A stretch of DNA of 64,000 nucleotides from an uncultured Clostridia bacterium (GTDB lineage: Bacteria > Bacillota > Clostridia > Oscillospirales > Ruminococcaceae): positions 1-64,000 of the forward strand of contig CALWNU010000022.1 in assembly GCA_944382905.1 (NCBI GenBank), read 5' to 3'. Positions 8,293 through 15,820 of this stretch are shown piece by piece. The notes beneath the pieces were generated by a model, which was not told the DNA's origin, made no database searches, and saw nothing but the letters and a program-made list of their open reading frames with translations. A program made the position numbers and the translations under genes. The number at the start of each line of letters is the position of its first letter. The stretch's first letter is position 1.

Positions 8293-8402
8293 TGCAAAAA
8301 ACGATATTACTTTCTTACGACCCCCGCTCATTGCCGCCGGTATCTTTTTTTGAGGGCGCGCCGGGCAGGAAGAGCACGGCAAGAAAAATTTTTGGAATTT
8401 TC
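8275..8402. other. Probable junction of mobile element and chromosome
   Basis: Together with 8403-8581 this makes a gap of about 300 bases without a gene. In the part 8275-8402 I see only the end of the 11-bp inverted repeat and A/T-rich runs. Large serine recombinases of this type usually integrate a few dozen to a few hundred bases beyond their own stop codon, so the right end should be here. The left end is outside the window and the att core cannot be identified. Confidence 0.4.
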
Positions 8403-8431
8403 TTGGCTTTTTTTCGGAAGAATGGTACAAT
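8403..8431 (+). promoter_or_regulatory. Sigma-A promoter of the sortase gene
   Basis: TTGGCT (8403-8408), 17-base spacer, TACAAT (8426-8431) preceded by TGG, making an extended -10. The expected leader is about 145 nt. Confidence 0.7.
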
Positions 8432-8456
8432 AAAAAAGGTTTTGCCAGAATCATGA

Positions 8457-8477
8457 AAAATGATGACAAAATGATGA
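8457..8477 (+). repeat. 10-bp tandem direct repeat in the sortase leader
   Basis: AAAATGATGA occurs at 8457-8466 and again at 8468-8477, one base apart, about 20 bases downstream of the expected transcription start. It could be a regulator site or chance. Confidence 0.4.
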
Positions 8478-8581
8478 AAATTCAACGGCGCTTGCAACAA
8501 AATTTTGTCCCGCAGGTACTTATTATGCAGGGCTTATGTCAAAAAGCATAGGGCAATACAAACAAAGAAGGGGACGCAGGT

Positions 8582-10789
8582 ATGCTTCCGAATAATAGAA
8601 AACCTTACAGCAAAACAAAAAGAGCAGGGTCCCGGGGAGACGCCACGGCGGCCCAGATGGCTGTGCCGGCTTCCGGAACCCGGCGGAAAAAGAAAATTCC
8701 GTGGTATAAAAAACTGATCCGGATGATGGTGCCGACCAAAAAAGACAGCGTGGTGGATAAAGTCCGCAAGATCATTTTCGACGTTTCGATTTTGGTGTTT
8801 ATCGGATCCTGCGCTTATTTGATCAGCTATTATGGCGCGTCGGAGCACAACGCCAAATTTTACGACGGCATTGCCGGCATGCTGGGTACCGGGGAGGTCG
8901 ATGAAAACTATCCCCGCGCCTATTTGACCAAGTTTGCTTCCCTGTGGGAGATGAATGAGGATATCATTGGCTGGCTTTCCATCGACGGGACGAAGGTGAA
9001 CTATCCTGTGGTGCAGACCGATGACAACGACTATTATCTGCACAAGGACTTTTCCAAAGCGGACAACAAATATGGAATCCCGTTTGCCGACTGCCGGGTG
9101 GATATCAGTAAACCAAGCACCAATATCCCCATCTATAGCCATAACATGAAAGACGGGCAGATGTTCGGCGAACTGATCAACTACGAAAGCCTGGATTATT
9201 ACAAAGAACATCCGGTCATCAATTTTGACAGTTTGTACGAAGAGGGAAAATACAAAATCGTCAGCATCTTTATCGCTTCCACCCTGCCGGAACATGCGCC
9301 CAACTTCGAGTACCACAATTTTATCGAGGCGGATACCGATGAAGAGCTGATGGAATTCGCCAATGAAGTGCTGTCCCGCTCGCTGATCGTCACCGGAGTG
9401 GACATCCAGCCTGGCGACCATCTGATTACCTTATCGACCTGTACGTATGATTTCAAAGAGGCCCGTTTTGCCATTGTGGCCCGCCGGGTGCGGGAAGGCG
9501 AATCGGAAACGGTGGATACCTCCGCGGCTTATGTCAACCCCAACCCGGTGATGCCCAAAGCCTGGTATGAAGCCAAACAAATTGCGGCGCTGGTAGCCGG
9601 GGTCAGCATTTCGCCGGAAAACCTGTCGTTGAAGCCAGGGGAATCGGCGTCCTTGACGGCGACGGTATTGCCTAATACCGCAGTGAACCGCAACGTGAGC
9701 TGGTCTTCGTCCGATCCGTCGGTGGCCAGCGTGGACCAATCCGGTAATGTAACCGCGCATCAAAGCGGGACCGCGGTCATCACCGTGACGACGGAGGAAA
9801 GCGGGTTTACCGCTTCCGCCACCGTGACGGTAGGCGTCGGGCCGATTACACAAATGTATTTTGCTTCTGAAGGGATCAGCATCCCTGTCAATGGCAGCAC
9901 TGATCTATCCGGCTTGTTGGTGGTGGAACCGGAAGGGGCCAGCCTGGAAGGGCTGCAGTGGTCCTCGTCCGACCCATCGGTAGCCAGCGTTTCCGCAGGG
10001 TCGGTGAGCGGGAAAAAGGTCGGTACCGCCACGATTACCGTGACGGCGCCCAGCGGGGTGTCCGCATCCATTGCGGTGCAGGTCGGCACCTATATCCCCA
10101 TCGAAGGGATGGGGATCACCGCCAGCAGCCAGACGGTTGCAATCGGCAGTTCGGTCCAGCTGACGCTGGGCATCAGCCCGACCGACGCTACCAATCAGCA
10201 GCAGATTGAATGGGGCATTGACAGCGGCAAGCGAAACGTCTCGCTGAGCGGAAGTGGGAAATCCGCTACCGTAACGGGGCTCAAAGCAGGGTCGGCGACG
10301 ATTTATGCCGCGGTCAACGACAATGGGGAAATGAAATATGCCCAGATTACCATCACGGTAACCGAGAAGGTGCAAGCGCCGGAAAGCCTGGAATTCCAAT
10401 ACAGCCAGGCGTCGATTAAGGTGAACGACGGCGGGTCGTTGCAGGATATTTTGATCTTAAACCCGACGGGGGCAGCCACCGACCAGCTGGTTTGGAAATC
10501 GTCCAATAGTTCGATTGCACGGGTGGAAAACGGGATGGTAACCGGCGTCAGCGCCGGGGTTGTGACGATTACGGTCACGGCGCCAAATGGAGCGACGGCC
10601 ACAATCGAAGTGACGGTCATCGACCCCAACGCGTCTTCTTCCTCTTCTTCGGCGCCGGAGTCCTCCAGCTCCAGCGAAGAAGTGACTTCCTCTGAGGCGG
10701 AAGACGGTTCGGAACAAGGCGATGGACAGGAGGGCGGAGAAGAAGAAGAGGGGGGCGGAGAAACCCCGCCGCCCAGCATTTGGGGCTAG
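8582..10789 (+). CDS. Class B sortase fused to four Big_2 (Ig-like) domains
   Basis: A 735-residue membrane-anchored sortase (ATG 8582, AAGGGG upstream). Residues 1-60 are a basic cytoplasmic tail, about 62-86 a single membrane segment, and 100-315 a sortase B fold with WEMNEDIIGWLSIDGTKVNY, catalytic His187 (IYSHNM), Cys287 (TLSTC) and Arg295. After a short linker come four bacterial Ig-like repeats (about 337-420, 421-502, 504-597, 598-681) each carrying the WSSSDPSVASV-type or related core, then a Ser/Glu-rich tail ending PPPSIWG. Sortases normally end soon after the catalytic domain, so the C-terminal array is unusual and probably spans or holds the cell wall. No LPXTG-type substrate is encoded in the window. 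The gene is monocistronic, with its own promoter and terminator. Confidence 0.93.
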   Translation: MLPNNRKPYSKTKRAGSRGDATAAQMAVPASGTRRKKKIPWYKKLIRMMVPTKKDSVVDKVRKIIFDVSILVFIGSCAYLISYYGASEHNAKFYDGIAGMLGTGEVDENYPRAYLTKFASLWEMNEDIIGWLSIDGTKVNYPVVQTDDNDYYLHKDFSKADNKYGIPFADCRVDISKPSTNIPIYSHNMKDGQMFGELINYESLDYYKEHPVINFDSLYEEGKYKIVSIFIASTLPEHAPNFEYHNFIEADTDEELMEFANEVLSRSLIVTGVDIQPGDHLITLSTCTYDFKEARFAIVARRVREGESETVDTSAAYVNPNPVMPKAWYEAKQIAALVAGVSISPENLSLKPGESASLTATVLPNTAVNRNVSWSSSDPSVASVDQSGNVTAHQSGTAVITVTTEESGFTASATVTVGVGPITQMYFASEGISIPVNGSTDLSGLLVVEPEGASLEGLQWSSSDPSVASVSAGSVSGKKVGTATITVTAPSGVSASIAVQVGTYIPIEGMGITASSQTVAIGSSVQLTLGISPTDATNQQQIEWGIDSGKRNVSLSGSGKSATVTGLKAGSATIYAAVNDNGEMKYAQITITVTEKVQAPESLEFQYSQASIKVNDGGSLQDILILNPTGAATDQLVWKSSNSSIARVENGMVTGVSAGVVTITVTAPNGATATIEVTVIDPNASSSSSSAPESSSSSEEVTSSEAEDGSEQGDGQEGGEEEEGGGETPPPSIWG

Positions 10790-10825
10790 CCCTTTTAGTC
10801 GGCAGCCCGGCTCAACCGCATTTTC

Positions 10826-10858
10826 GCGCGGCGGACGATGGTCCGCCGCGCTTTTTTT
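10826..10858 (+). terminator. Terminator of the sortase gene
   Basis: An 11-bp GC-rich perfect stem (10826-10836 with 10841-10851), four-base loop, then seven Ts. Confidence 0.9.
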
Positions 10859-10900
10859 GCGTTCCTGCCCAGCCGCCGTGACGGCCCAGGACGGTTGTTT

Positions 10901-10941
10901 CCAAAAAGGCCGCAGAAAGCCTTTGAGACTTTCTGCGGCCT
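10901..10941 (-). terminator. Terminator of the minus-strand unknown gene
   Basis: A perfect 13-bp stem (10907-10919 with 10929-10941). Read on the minus strand it is followed by five Ts and lies about 55 bases after the stop codon of the gene at 10996-11511. On the plus strand a T-run also follows a few bases later, so it may work both ways. Confidence 0.8.
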
Positions 10942-10995
10942 TGGTTTTTTGGCGGGCAAAACGGGCGGCTTTGCGTTTCGAATGAAGCCGGCCTT

Positions 10996-11511
10996 TCAGC
11001 GGGAGGGGGTGCGTTTTGGCCGGGCAGGCAGCTTTTTCGGCGCTTTTTGGCTGGAACTTGCCGGATCGGCTTGGGCGGCGGCTTCGGGTTGGTCCCGGCC
11101 GGCGGGGGCGGCGTGCCGGGGATGCCTGCACTCTTGTTTTGGTGCGGGCTTGTCCTCTTTCCGGGCCGCCGGGCGGCGCTTGGTTGGGCGGTGGTCCGCC
11201 AAGAACAGCGGCGTCCAGCCCAGCAGCTCCCCGTCTGCATATTCTCCATCGGGCAGGACCCGGACCTCTGCTACTTCCGCCCAGCGCTGCTTGGGGTTGC
11301 CCAGCGTATGGTATTTTCCGTCCCCTACAACGGCCAGCCGGACGCCATTATCCAGCAGCACGCGGTCGTTGCCCAGATCCATCCCGTCGACGATGGAGAT
11401 GTCCCGGCGGTTGACCTCCCGCTGTTCCCCCGTAAAGCAATTGAGGACGAGGATTTTTTTTACGACTTTTTCTTTCGGTTTGCTTTTCTGCGAGGGGCCA
11501 TTCCATTTCAT
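10996..11511 (-). CDS. Protein of unknown function, Pro/Ala/Lys-rich tail
   Basis: A 171-residue protein beginning MKWNGPSQKSKPKEK. Start chosen at the ATG ending at 11511, eight bases after AGGAGA; a longer in-frame start exists at 11571 but lies upstream of the predicted promoter region. Residues ~18-115 look folded and beta-rich (VKKILVLNCFTGEQREV, ISIVDGMDLGNDRVLLDNG, VVGDGKYHTLG). The last ~55 residues are low-complexity and basic, probably disordered. No membrane segment or signal peptide. It has its own promoter (divergent from pepT) and terminator, which supports a real gene despite competing open frames on the other strand. I do not recognise the family. Confidence 0.65.
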   Translation of the reverse strand: MKWNGPSQKSKPKEKVVKKILVLNCFTGEQREVNRRDISIVDGMDLGNDRVLLDNGVRLAVVGDGKYHTLGNPKQRWAEVAEVRVLPDGEYADGELLGWTPLFLADHRPTKRRPAARKEDKPAPKQECRHPRHAAPAGRDQPEAAAQADPASSSQKAPKKLPARPKRTPSR

Positions 11512-11542
11512 ACCGCCATCTCTCCTTTTTTGTGCTGTCCTC

Positions 11543-11571
11543 ATCATACTCCCAAACAAAAAATTTGACAA
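11543..11571 (-). promoter_or_regulatory. Promoter of the minus-strand unknown gene
   Basis: On the minus strand: TTGTCA (complement of 11566-11571), 17-base spacer, TATGAT (complement of 11543-11548). It is 32 bases upstream of the chosen ATG and supports that start. Confidence 0.7.
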
Positions 11572-11597
11572 CCTGGGTTTTTTTATTTGCCAAGAAA

Positions 11598-11606
11598 TGG
11601 TATACT
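11598..11606 (+). promoter_or_regulatory. Extended -10 promoter of pepT
   Basis: TGGTATACT at 11598-11606 is an extended -10 element. The -35 position holds only a T-run, so the extended motif must carry recognition. The start of transcription is about 25 bases before the ATG. Confidence 0.55.
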
Positions 11607-11637
11607 AAAAACAAGAATTGCAATGAGGAGGATATCT

Positions 11638-12873
11638 ATGACCCCAGTATTAGACAGATTTTTGACCTATGTCAGCTTCGATACCCAATCTGAGCCGGAC
11701 GCGGATTGTTTTCCCAGCACGCCGAAGCAAAAGGTGTTCGCCCAGTACCTGGTGGACGAATTGAAAAAAATCGGCGTCGCCGACGCGCAGATGGACCAGT
11801 TTGGCTATGTCACCGGTACCCTGCCGTCCAACGTGGATTTTGATGTTCCGGTATTCGGCTTTATTTCTCATATGGATACTTCCCCGGACATGCCGGGCAA
11901 TGACATCAAACCCCAGGTGATCCGGAATTACGACGGCGGGGATATTGTGCTCAACCAGGAGCTGGGCATTGTACTGAGCCCGAAAAATTTCCCCAAGATG
12001 CTGATGTATGTGGGAAAGGACCTGGTCACCACCGACGGGACGACGCTGCTGGGCGCCGATAACAAGGCGGGGATCACGGCGATCATCGGCATGGCGGAAT
12101 ATTTGCTGGAGCATCCCGAGGTCAAACACGGCACCATTAAAATCGGGTTTACGCCGGACGAAGAGGTCGGGACCGGAGTGGATCACTTCGACGTGGAAAA
12201 ATTCGGCGCCCAATTTGCCTACACGGTGGATGGCGGGACCATCGGCAGCTTGGAATACGATAACTTTAACGCTTCTTCCGCTAAGGTCCATATCCATGGC
12301 CAAAGCGTGCATCCGGGCTCGGCCAAGGGAAAAATGGTCAGCGCGTTGCTGGTGGGCATGGAGTTCCAGGGGATGCTGCCGGTATTTGAAAGCCCGGCCT
12401 GCACTGAGGGCCACGAAGGATTTTCCCATCTGACGACCATGACAGGCAATGTGGAGACGGCGCAGATGCACTATATCCTGCGGGACCACGACGGCAACAA
12501 GTTGCAGCAGAAAAAAGACCGGTTCGGCAAAATCGCAGCTTACCTCAACGACAAATACGGCGAGGGTACGGTGGAGGTCACCATTTCCGATTCCTACCGC
12601 AACATGAAAGAGCAGATCCTCGACAATATGTATATTGTGGACGCGGCCAAAGAGGCCATTGAGCGGGTTGGAGTCGAGGTCATCAGCGGGCCTGTCCGCG
12701 GCGGGACCGACGGGGCCAGACTGTCGTTTATGGGCTTGCCCTGCCCCAACCTGGGCGCCGGGAGTCACAGCGCCCACGGCAAGTACGAATATGTCTGTGT
12801 ACAGGCGATGGAAAAAAACATCGAACTGCTGACCAGCATTGCCACGCGGATTTGTGAAATCCACGCAAAATAA
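11638..12873 (+). CDS. pepT: Peptidase T (aminotripeptidase)
   Basis: A 411-residue M20B metallopeptidase, close to the usual 408. It removes the N-terminal residue of tripeptides in the cytoplasm. ATG 11638 follows GAGGAGG at seven bases; longer in-frame starts lack this. Zinc ligands and catalytic residues are visible in FGFISHMDTSPD, LLGADNKAGI, TPDEEVGTG, AYTVDGG and the C-terminal GAGSHSAHGKYEY; the substrate-binding loop reads GPVRGGTDGARLS. It is a single-gene unit flanked by a divergent gene and a strong terminator. Confidence 0.96.
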   Translation: MTPVLDRFLTYVSFDTQSEPDADCFPSTPKQKVFAQYLVDELKKIGVADAQMDQFGYVTGTLPSNVDFDVPVFGFISHMDTSPDMPGNDIKPQVIRNYDGGDIVLNQELGIVLSPKNFPKMLMYVGKDLVTTDGTTLLGADNKAGITAIIGMAEYLLEHPEVKHGTIKIGFTPDEEVGTGVDHFDVEKFGAQFAYTVDGGTIGSLEYDNFNASSAKVHIHGQSVHPGSAKGKMVSALLVGMEFQGMLPVFESPACTEGHEGFSHLTTMTGNVETAQMHYILRDHDGNKLQQKKDRFGKIAAYLNDKYGEGTVEVTISDSYRNMKEQILDNMYIVDAAKEAIERVGVEVISGPVRGGTDGARLSFMGLPCPNLGAGSHSAHGKYEYVCVQAMEKNIELLTSIATRICEIHAK

Positions 12874-12892
12874 GAATGCTGTTTGCGCAAAA

Positions 12893-12924
12893 AACCGGGA
12901 CCGCCGCCGCGGTCCCGGTTTTTT
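12893..12924 (+). terminator. Terminator of pepT
   Basis: An 11-bp perfect stem (12893-12903 with 12910-12920) followed by a run of Ts to 12924. Confidence 0.9.
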
Positions 12925-12955
12925 CTTGGCTGGGAAGATTCTCGGATGGGTACCC

Positions 12956-12985
12956 TTGACCAATTGCAGCAGCGGGCGGTACAAT
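12956..12985 (+). promoter_or_regulatory. Promoter of the cation efflux gene
   Basis: TTGACC (12956-12961), 18-base spacer, TACAAT (12980-12985), 37 bases before the ATG. No obvious metal-regulator operator overlaps it. Confidence 0.7.
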
Positions 12986-13022
12986 AACACTGTTGTTTGA
13001 TCAGGAAAAGGGGAACGATAGT

Positions 13023-14189
13023 ATGACAGATCTTTTGGTACGGCTTTTTGTGCGGGACGCGGAAAAAACTTCCTCGCCGCAGGTGCGGGAAAAATATGGC
13101 TTGCTCAGCAGCTGGGTGGCCATTGTCTGCAACCTGTTTTTGTTTGGGGCAAAATTTATTCTGGGCTTGATTTCCAACTCCATTGCCATCACGGCGGATG
13201 CGTTTAATAATCTATCTGATGTGGGAAGCGGCGTGGTGACTTTTATCGGGTTTCGCGCGGCGTCTGCGCCAGCGGATGAGGACCACCCTTTTGGCCACGG
13301 GCGCATCGAGTATATCAGCGGGCTGGTGATTACTTTTTTGGTCCTGCTGGTGGGGTTTGACGTGGTAAAAAGCTCGGTGGAAAAGATCCTGCATCCAGAA
13401 CCGGTGGAGTTCAGCCTGTTTGTGATTTTAGGGCTGGTATTGTCTATCCTGGTCAAACTTTGGATGAGCGCTTTTAACCGGAAATTAAGCCGGAAAATTG
13501 ATTCCGGCACTTTGAAAGCCGCCGCGCAGGATAGCCTGAACGACTGCGTCTCCACTGGCGCGACCACCCTGGGGATCATCATCGCCCGGTTTTTGCCGTT
13601 TTCCATCGACGGCTTTCTGGGGCTGATGGTCGGCGGGTTTATCCTGTATTCCGGATACGGGCTGGCAAAAGACACGATCAGCCCTTTGCTGGGGCAGAAG
13701 CCGGATCCGGAACTGGTGCATGAGATCTACGATATCATCCTGAGCTATCCGGCTATTACCGGGGTGCATGATTTGGTTTTGCACGATTATGGGCCCGGCA
13801 GGATCATGGGCAGCGCCCACGTGGAGGTTTCCCGCACCATGGATGTGATGCAGGCGCACGACATGATTGACAATGCGGAAAAGCATGTTCAGTCTGTCTT
13901 GCATATGCCGTTTGTCCTGCACTACGATCCCATTGCCGATGATTGCGAAGAAACCCGGATGATGCGAAAAAAAGTGGAACAGATTGTCCGGGAAGTCAAT
14001 GGGGAAATGTCCATTCATGATTTTCGCATGGTGCCGGGCGAGACCCATACCAACCTGATTTTCGACGTCGTGGTACCCCGTGGCGAAACGCGCAAAAACA
14101 TGGAGCTGAAACAGGAGATTGACAACCGGCTCAAACAAGAGCAGCAAACCTATTTTACGGTTATTACCTTTGACCGGAATTATATTTAA
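13023..14189 (+). CDS. Cation diffusion facilitator family transporter
   Basis: A 388-residue inner-membrane metal/proton antiporter. ATG 13023 has AAGGGG upstream; an earlier TTG (12993) lacks one. About six membrane helices lie in residues 25-215. The transport site residues are in TADAFNNLSDVG and AAQDSLNDCVSTGATT (Asp pairs of helices 2 and 5), and the cytoplasmic loop has HPFGHGRIEYISG. The C-terminal ~170 residues form the cytoplasmic dimer domain with His-rich parts (VHDLVLHDYGPG, HVEVSRTMDVMQAHDMI) plus an extra ~85-residue tail beyond the standard domain. Zn, Mn or Fe are the usual substrates; the sequence does not settle which. Confidence 0.92.
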   Translation: MTDLLVRLFVRDAEKTSSPQVREKYGLLSSWVAIVCNLFLFGAKFILGLISNSIAITADAFNNLSDVGSGVVTFIGFRAASAPADEDHPFGHGRIEYISGLVITFLVLLVGFDVVKSSVEKILHPEPVEFSLFVILGLVLSILVKLWMSAFNRKLSRKIDSGTLKAAAQDSLNDCVSTGATTLGIIIARFLPFSIDGFLGLMVGGFILYSGYGLAKDTISPLLGQKPDPELVHEIYDIILSYPAITGVHDLVLHDYGPGRIMGSAHVEVSRTMDVMQAHDMIDNAEKHVQSVLHMPFVLHYDPIADDCEETRMMRKKVEQIVREVNGEMSIHDFRMVPGETHTNLIFDVVVPRGETRKNMELKQEIDNRLKQEQQTYFTVITFDRNYI

Positions 14190-14213
14190 GGATTCTTCCG
14201 CCTGTATGGCGCA

Positions 14214-14247
14214 AAAACCGCCTCCCGTATTTGCGGGAGGCGGTTTT
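14214..14247 (+). terminator. Terminator of the cation efflux gene
   Basis: A perfect 14-bp stem (14214-14227 with 14234-14247) whose arms end in four As and four Ts. Confidence 0.85.
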
Positions 14248-14418
14248 GCAAATTGCGGGCCTTTTCCAGGGGGACGAGGCCGTGGGAGAACGGCTGATCA
14301 AAGATGCTCGGAAAAGGACAACAGCCTGCGGCGAAGCCGGCTTTTTATGGGAAGCCGCCGGCCTGAACAGCGCCGGCAGACGGCAATTTCCATAGAAAAG
14401 GGAATTTCTTTTCTTATT
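14248..14418. other. Intergenic stretch without a recognised gene
   Basis: Between the terminator at 14247 and the operator at 14419 (the whole gap is 14190-14496) I find no supported gene, RNA motif or clear promoter. There are short GC-rich stems around 14325-14380 and a weak AATTTCC/GGAATT dyad near 14384-14406. Confidence 0.5.
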
Positions 14419-14463
14419 ATAGTAAAGATATTTACTAAAAGCAATAGTAAATATCTTTACTAT
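14419..14463. promoter_or_regulatory. Large inverted-repeat operator upstream of the XRE regulator
   Basis: A perfect 18-bp inverted repeat: 14419-14436 pairs with 14446-14463 around a 9-base centre. Each arm is itself nearly palindromic, with TAGTAAA and TTTACTA half-sites, so the block offers two adjacent dimer sites. It ends 33 bases before the regulator's ATG, and TATGCT at 14461-14466 could be the -10 box it covers. This arrangement is typical of autoregulation. Confidence 0.75.
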
Positions 14464-14496
14464 GCTAACATTTTGAAAAAAGTGTTGGTGAGAAAT

Positions 14497-14739
14497 ATGC
14501 CGTCTTATATGCAGCGTTTGAGAAATTTACGGGAGGACCACGACAAAACGCAGGAGCAGATCGCGCAGGTTTTGGGAACCTCCCAGACCATGTATGCCAG
14601 GTATGAGCGGGAAGCCAGCGAACTGCCCATCCGCCATCTGATCACCTTGTGTCGCTATTATCGGGTGTCCGCGGATTTTGTCCTGGGATTGGAGCCTTTG
14701 GATCACAGGGATGGCGGGAATGCGAAGGAAAAGAAATAA
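14497..14739 (+). CDS. XRE/Cro-CI family HTH regulator
   Basis: An 80-residue transcription factor starting MPSYMQRLRNLRED at ATG 14497. The helix-turn-helix is KTQEQIAQVLGTSQTMYARY, with the conserved YEREASELPIRHLITLCRYY that follows in SinR/XRE family members, and a short charged tail (NAKEKK). There is no sensor domain, so it probably acts as a constitutive or antagonist-controlled repressor. The 45-bp dyad operator just upstream suggests it controls itself. It is convergent with mnmA and shares a bidirectional terminator with it. No partner toxin or kinase gene adjoins it. Confidence 0.88.
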   Translation: MPSYMQRLRNLREDHDKTQEQIAQVLGTSQTMYARYEREASELPIRHLITLCRYYRVSADFVLGLEPLDHRDGGNAKEKK

Positions 14740-14741
14740 GG

Positions 14742-14779
14742 AAAAAACCCGGCGCAAATTAATTGGGCCGGGTTTCTTT
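14742..14779. terminator. Bidirectional terminator between XRE gene and mnmA
   Basis: AAACCCGGC (14745-14753) pairs with GCCGGGTTT (14767-14775), flanked by an A-run on the left and a T-rich run on the right. It overlaps the last codons of mnmA on the minus strand. Confidence 0.75.
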
Positions 14780-15820
14780 TGGAATTTGGCATTGGATATA
14801 GCCGCCGCCAAGGACGTATTCTCCTTGGTACAGTACGCAGGACTGCCCTGGCGCGGGAGCGCGCTGTGGCGTATCGAACAGGACCTTTACGCCGCCGTCG
14901 GGAAGCGGAAACACTTCACAGGGCGCCTCTTGGGCGGCGGAACGGATTTTCGCGCCAGCCCGCAGCGGGGCGCGCAGCTGGTCGAAGGCGATCCAGCTGC
15001 AATCCCGCAGCAGCACACCGCCGGCAAAGGCGTCCGCCGCGTCGCCGAGGTAGATGCGGTTGGAGACCGGATCCATGGCGCGGATGAAGACCGGCCGCCC
15101 CAAAGCGATGCCGAGCCCTTTGCGCTGGCCGATGGTGTAATGCAAAAGTCCTTGATGCCGGCCACAGACCTGGCCTTCGGGGGAAATGAAGTCGCCGGAC
15201 GGCATTTTGCCAAACCGCTGCTCCAGATAGGCGGGGTAATCGTGGTCCGGGATAAAGCAGATTTCCTGGCTGTCCGGGGCCTTGGCGCAGGGAAGGCCTG
15301 CTTTGGCCGCCATTTCCCGTACCTGGTCTTTGGACAGGGTTTCCAATGGCAGGCGCAACATGGACAGCTGCTCCTGGCTTAACCGGTACAGCATATAGGA
15401 CTGGTCCCGCGGCAGGCATTGGGCCTTTTTGAGCAGATAGCGCCCCTCCTGCTGGGCAATGCCCGCATAATGCCCGGTGACCACCGCGTCGAACCCATGC
15501 TTTTGCGCTTCTTGGCATAAAATCGCAAATTTGGTGGATGGGTTGCAGAAAATGCAGGGATTGGGCGTTTCCCCCCGCCGGTACGCCTGTGCCCAGGGGA
15601 GGATTACCTCCCGCTGGAACCATTCTTCTTCCCGGGCGACCATCAGCCGGATGCCCATGGCGTCCGCCACTTCCTGCGCGGCCTGGACAGTGCTTTCGTG
15701 GGCGGGGGAGAGATGAAGCACCAGGCCGGTCACCTCGTATCCCGCCTGCTGCATCAGATAGACGCAGACGGAGGAGTCCACCCCGCCGGAAAGCGCCACC
15801 AGGATTTTTTTACCGCGCAC
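14759..15820 (-). CDS. mnmA: tRNA-specific 2-thiouridylase
   Basis: A 353-residue enzyme that puts the 2-thio group on U34 of tRNA-Lys, -Glu and -Gln, using ATP and sulfur relayed from the cysteine desulfurase. The PP-loop is VALSGGVDSSV near the N-terminus; the catalytic cysteines are in PNPCIFCN and DSQEICFIPD; GHYAGI is the tRNA-binding His region. It begins with GTG at 15820 and overlaps the nifU-like gene by 11 bases, so the two are translationally coupled. Together with nifS and nifU it forms a dedicated sulfur-transfer operon, as in many clostridia. Confidence 0.96.
   Translation of the reverse strand: MRGKKILVALSGGVDSSVCVYLMQQAGYEVTGLVLHLSPAHESTVQAAQEVADAMGIRLMVAREEEWFQREVILPWAQAYRRGETPNPCIFCNPSTKFAILCQEAQKHGFDAVVTGHYAGIAQQEGRYLLKKAQCLPRDQSYMLYRLSQEQLSMLRLPLETLSKDQVREMAAKAGLPCAKAPDSQEICFIPDHDYPAYLEQRFGKMPSGDFISPEGQVCGRHQGLLHYTIGQRKGLGIALGRPVFIRAMDPVSNRIYLGDAADAFAGGVLLRDCSWIAFDQLRAPLRAGAKIRSAAQEAPCEVFPLPDGGVKVLFDTPQRAPAPGQSCVLYQGEYVLGGGYIQCQIPKETRPN

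Noticed and set aside
6889-8469. 526-residue open frame on the minus strand
   Set aside because: It lies opposite the serine recombinase, whose catalytic motifs are intact; it has no start signals and no recognisable domain.
8538-8586. Resemblance to the c-di-GMP-I (GEMM) riboswitch core: AGGGCAA followed by GGGGACGCAGG before the sortase start codon
   Set aside because: The hairpin that should lie between the two core strands is absent, no tetraloop receptor helix follows, and the ATG comes right after the second strand. The match is too partial to call.
10838-11608. 256-residue plus-strand frame and several others opposite the unknown minus-strand gene
   Set aside because: Only the minus-strand frame has a matching promoter, Shine-Dalgarno site and terminator.
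14759-15382. Plus-strand frames across mnmA (for example 14678-15382)
   Set aside because: They have no motifs and oppose an intact 2-thiouridylase with all catalytic cysteines.
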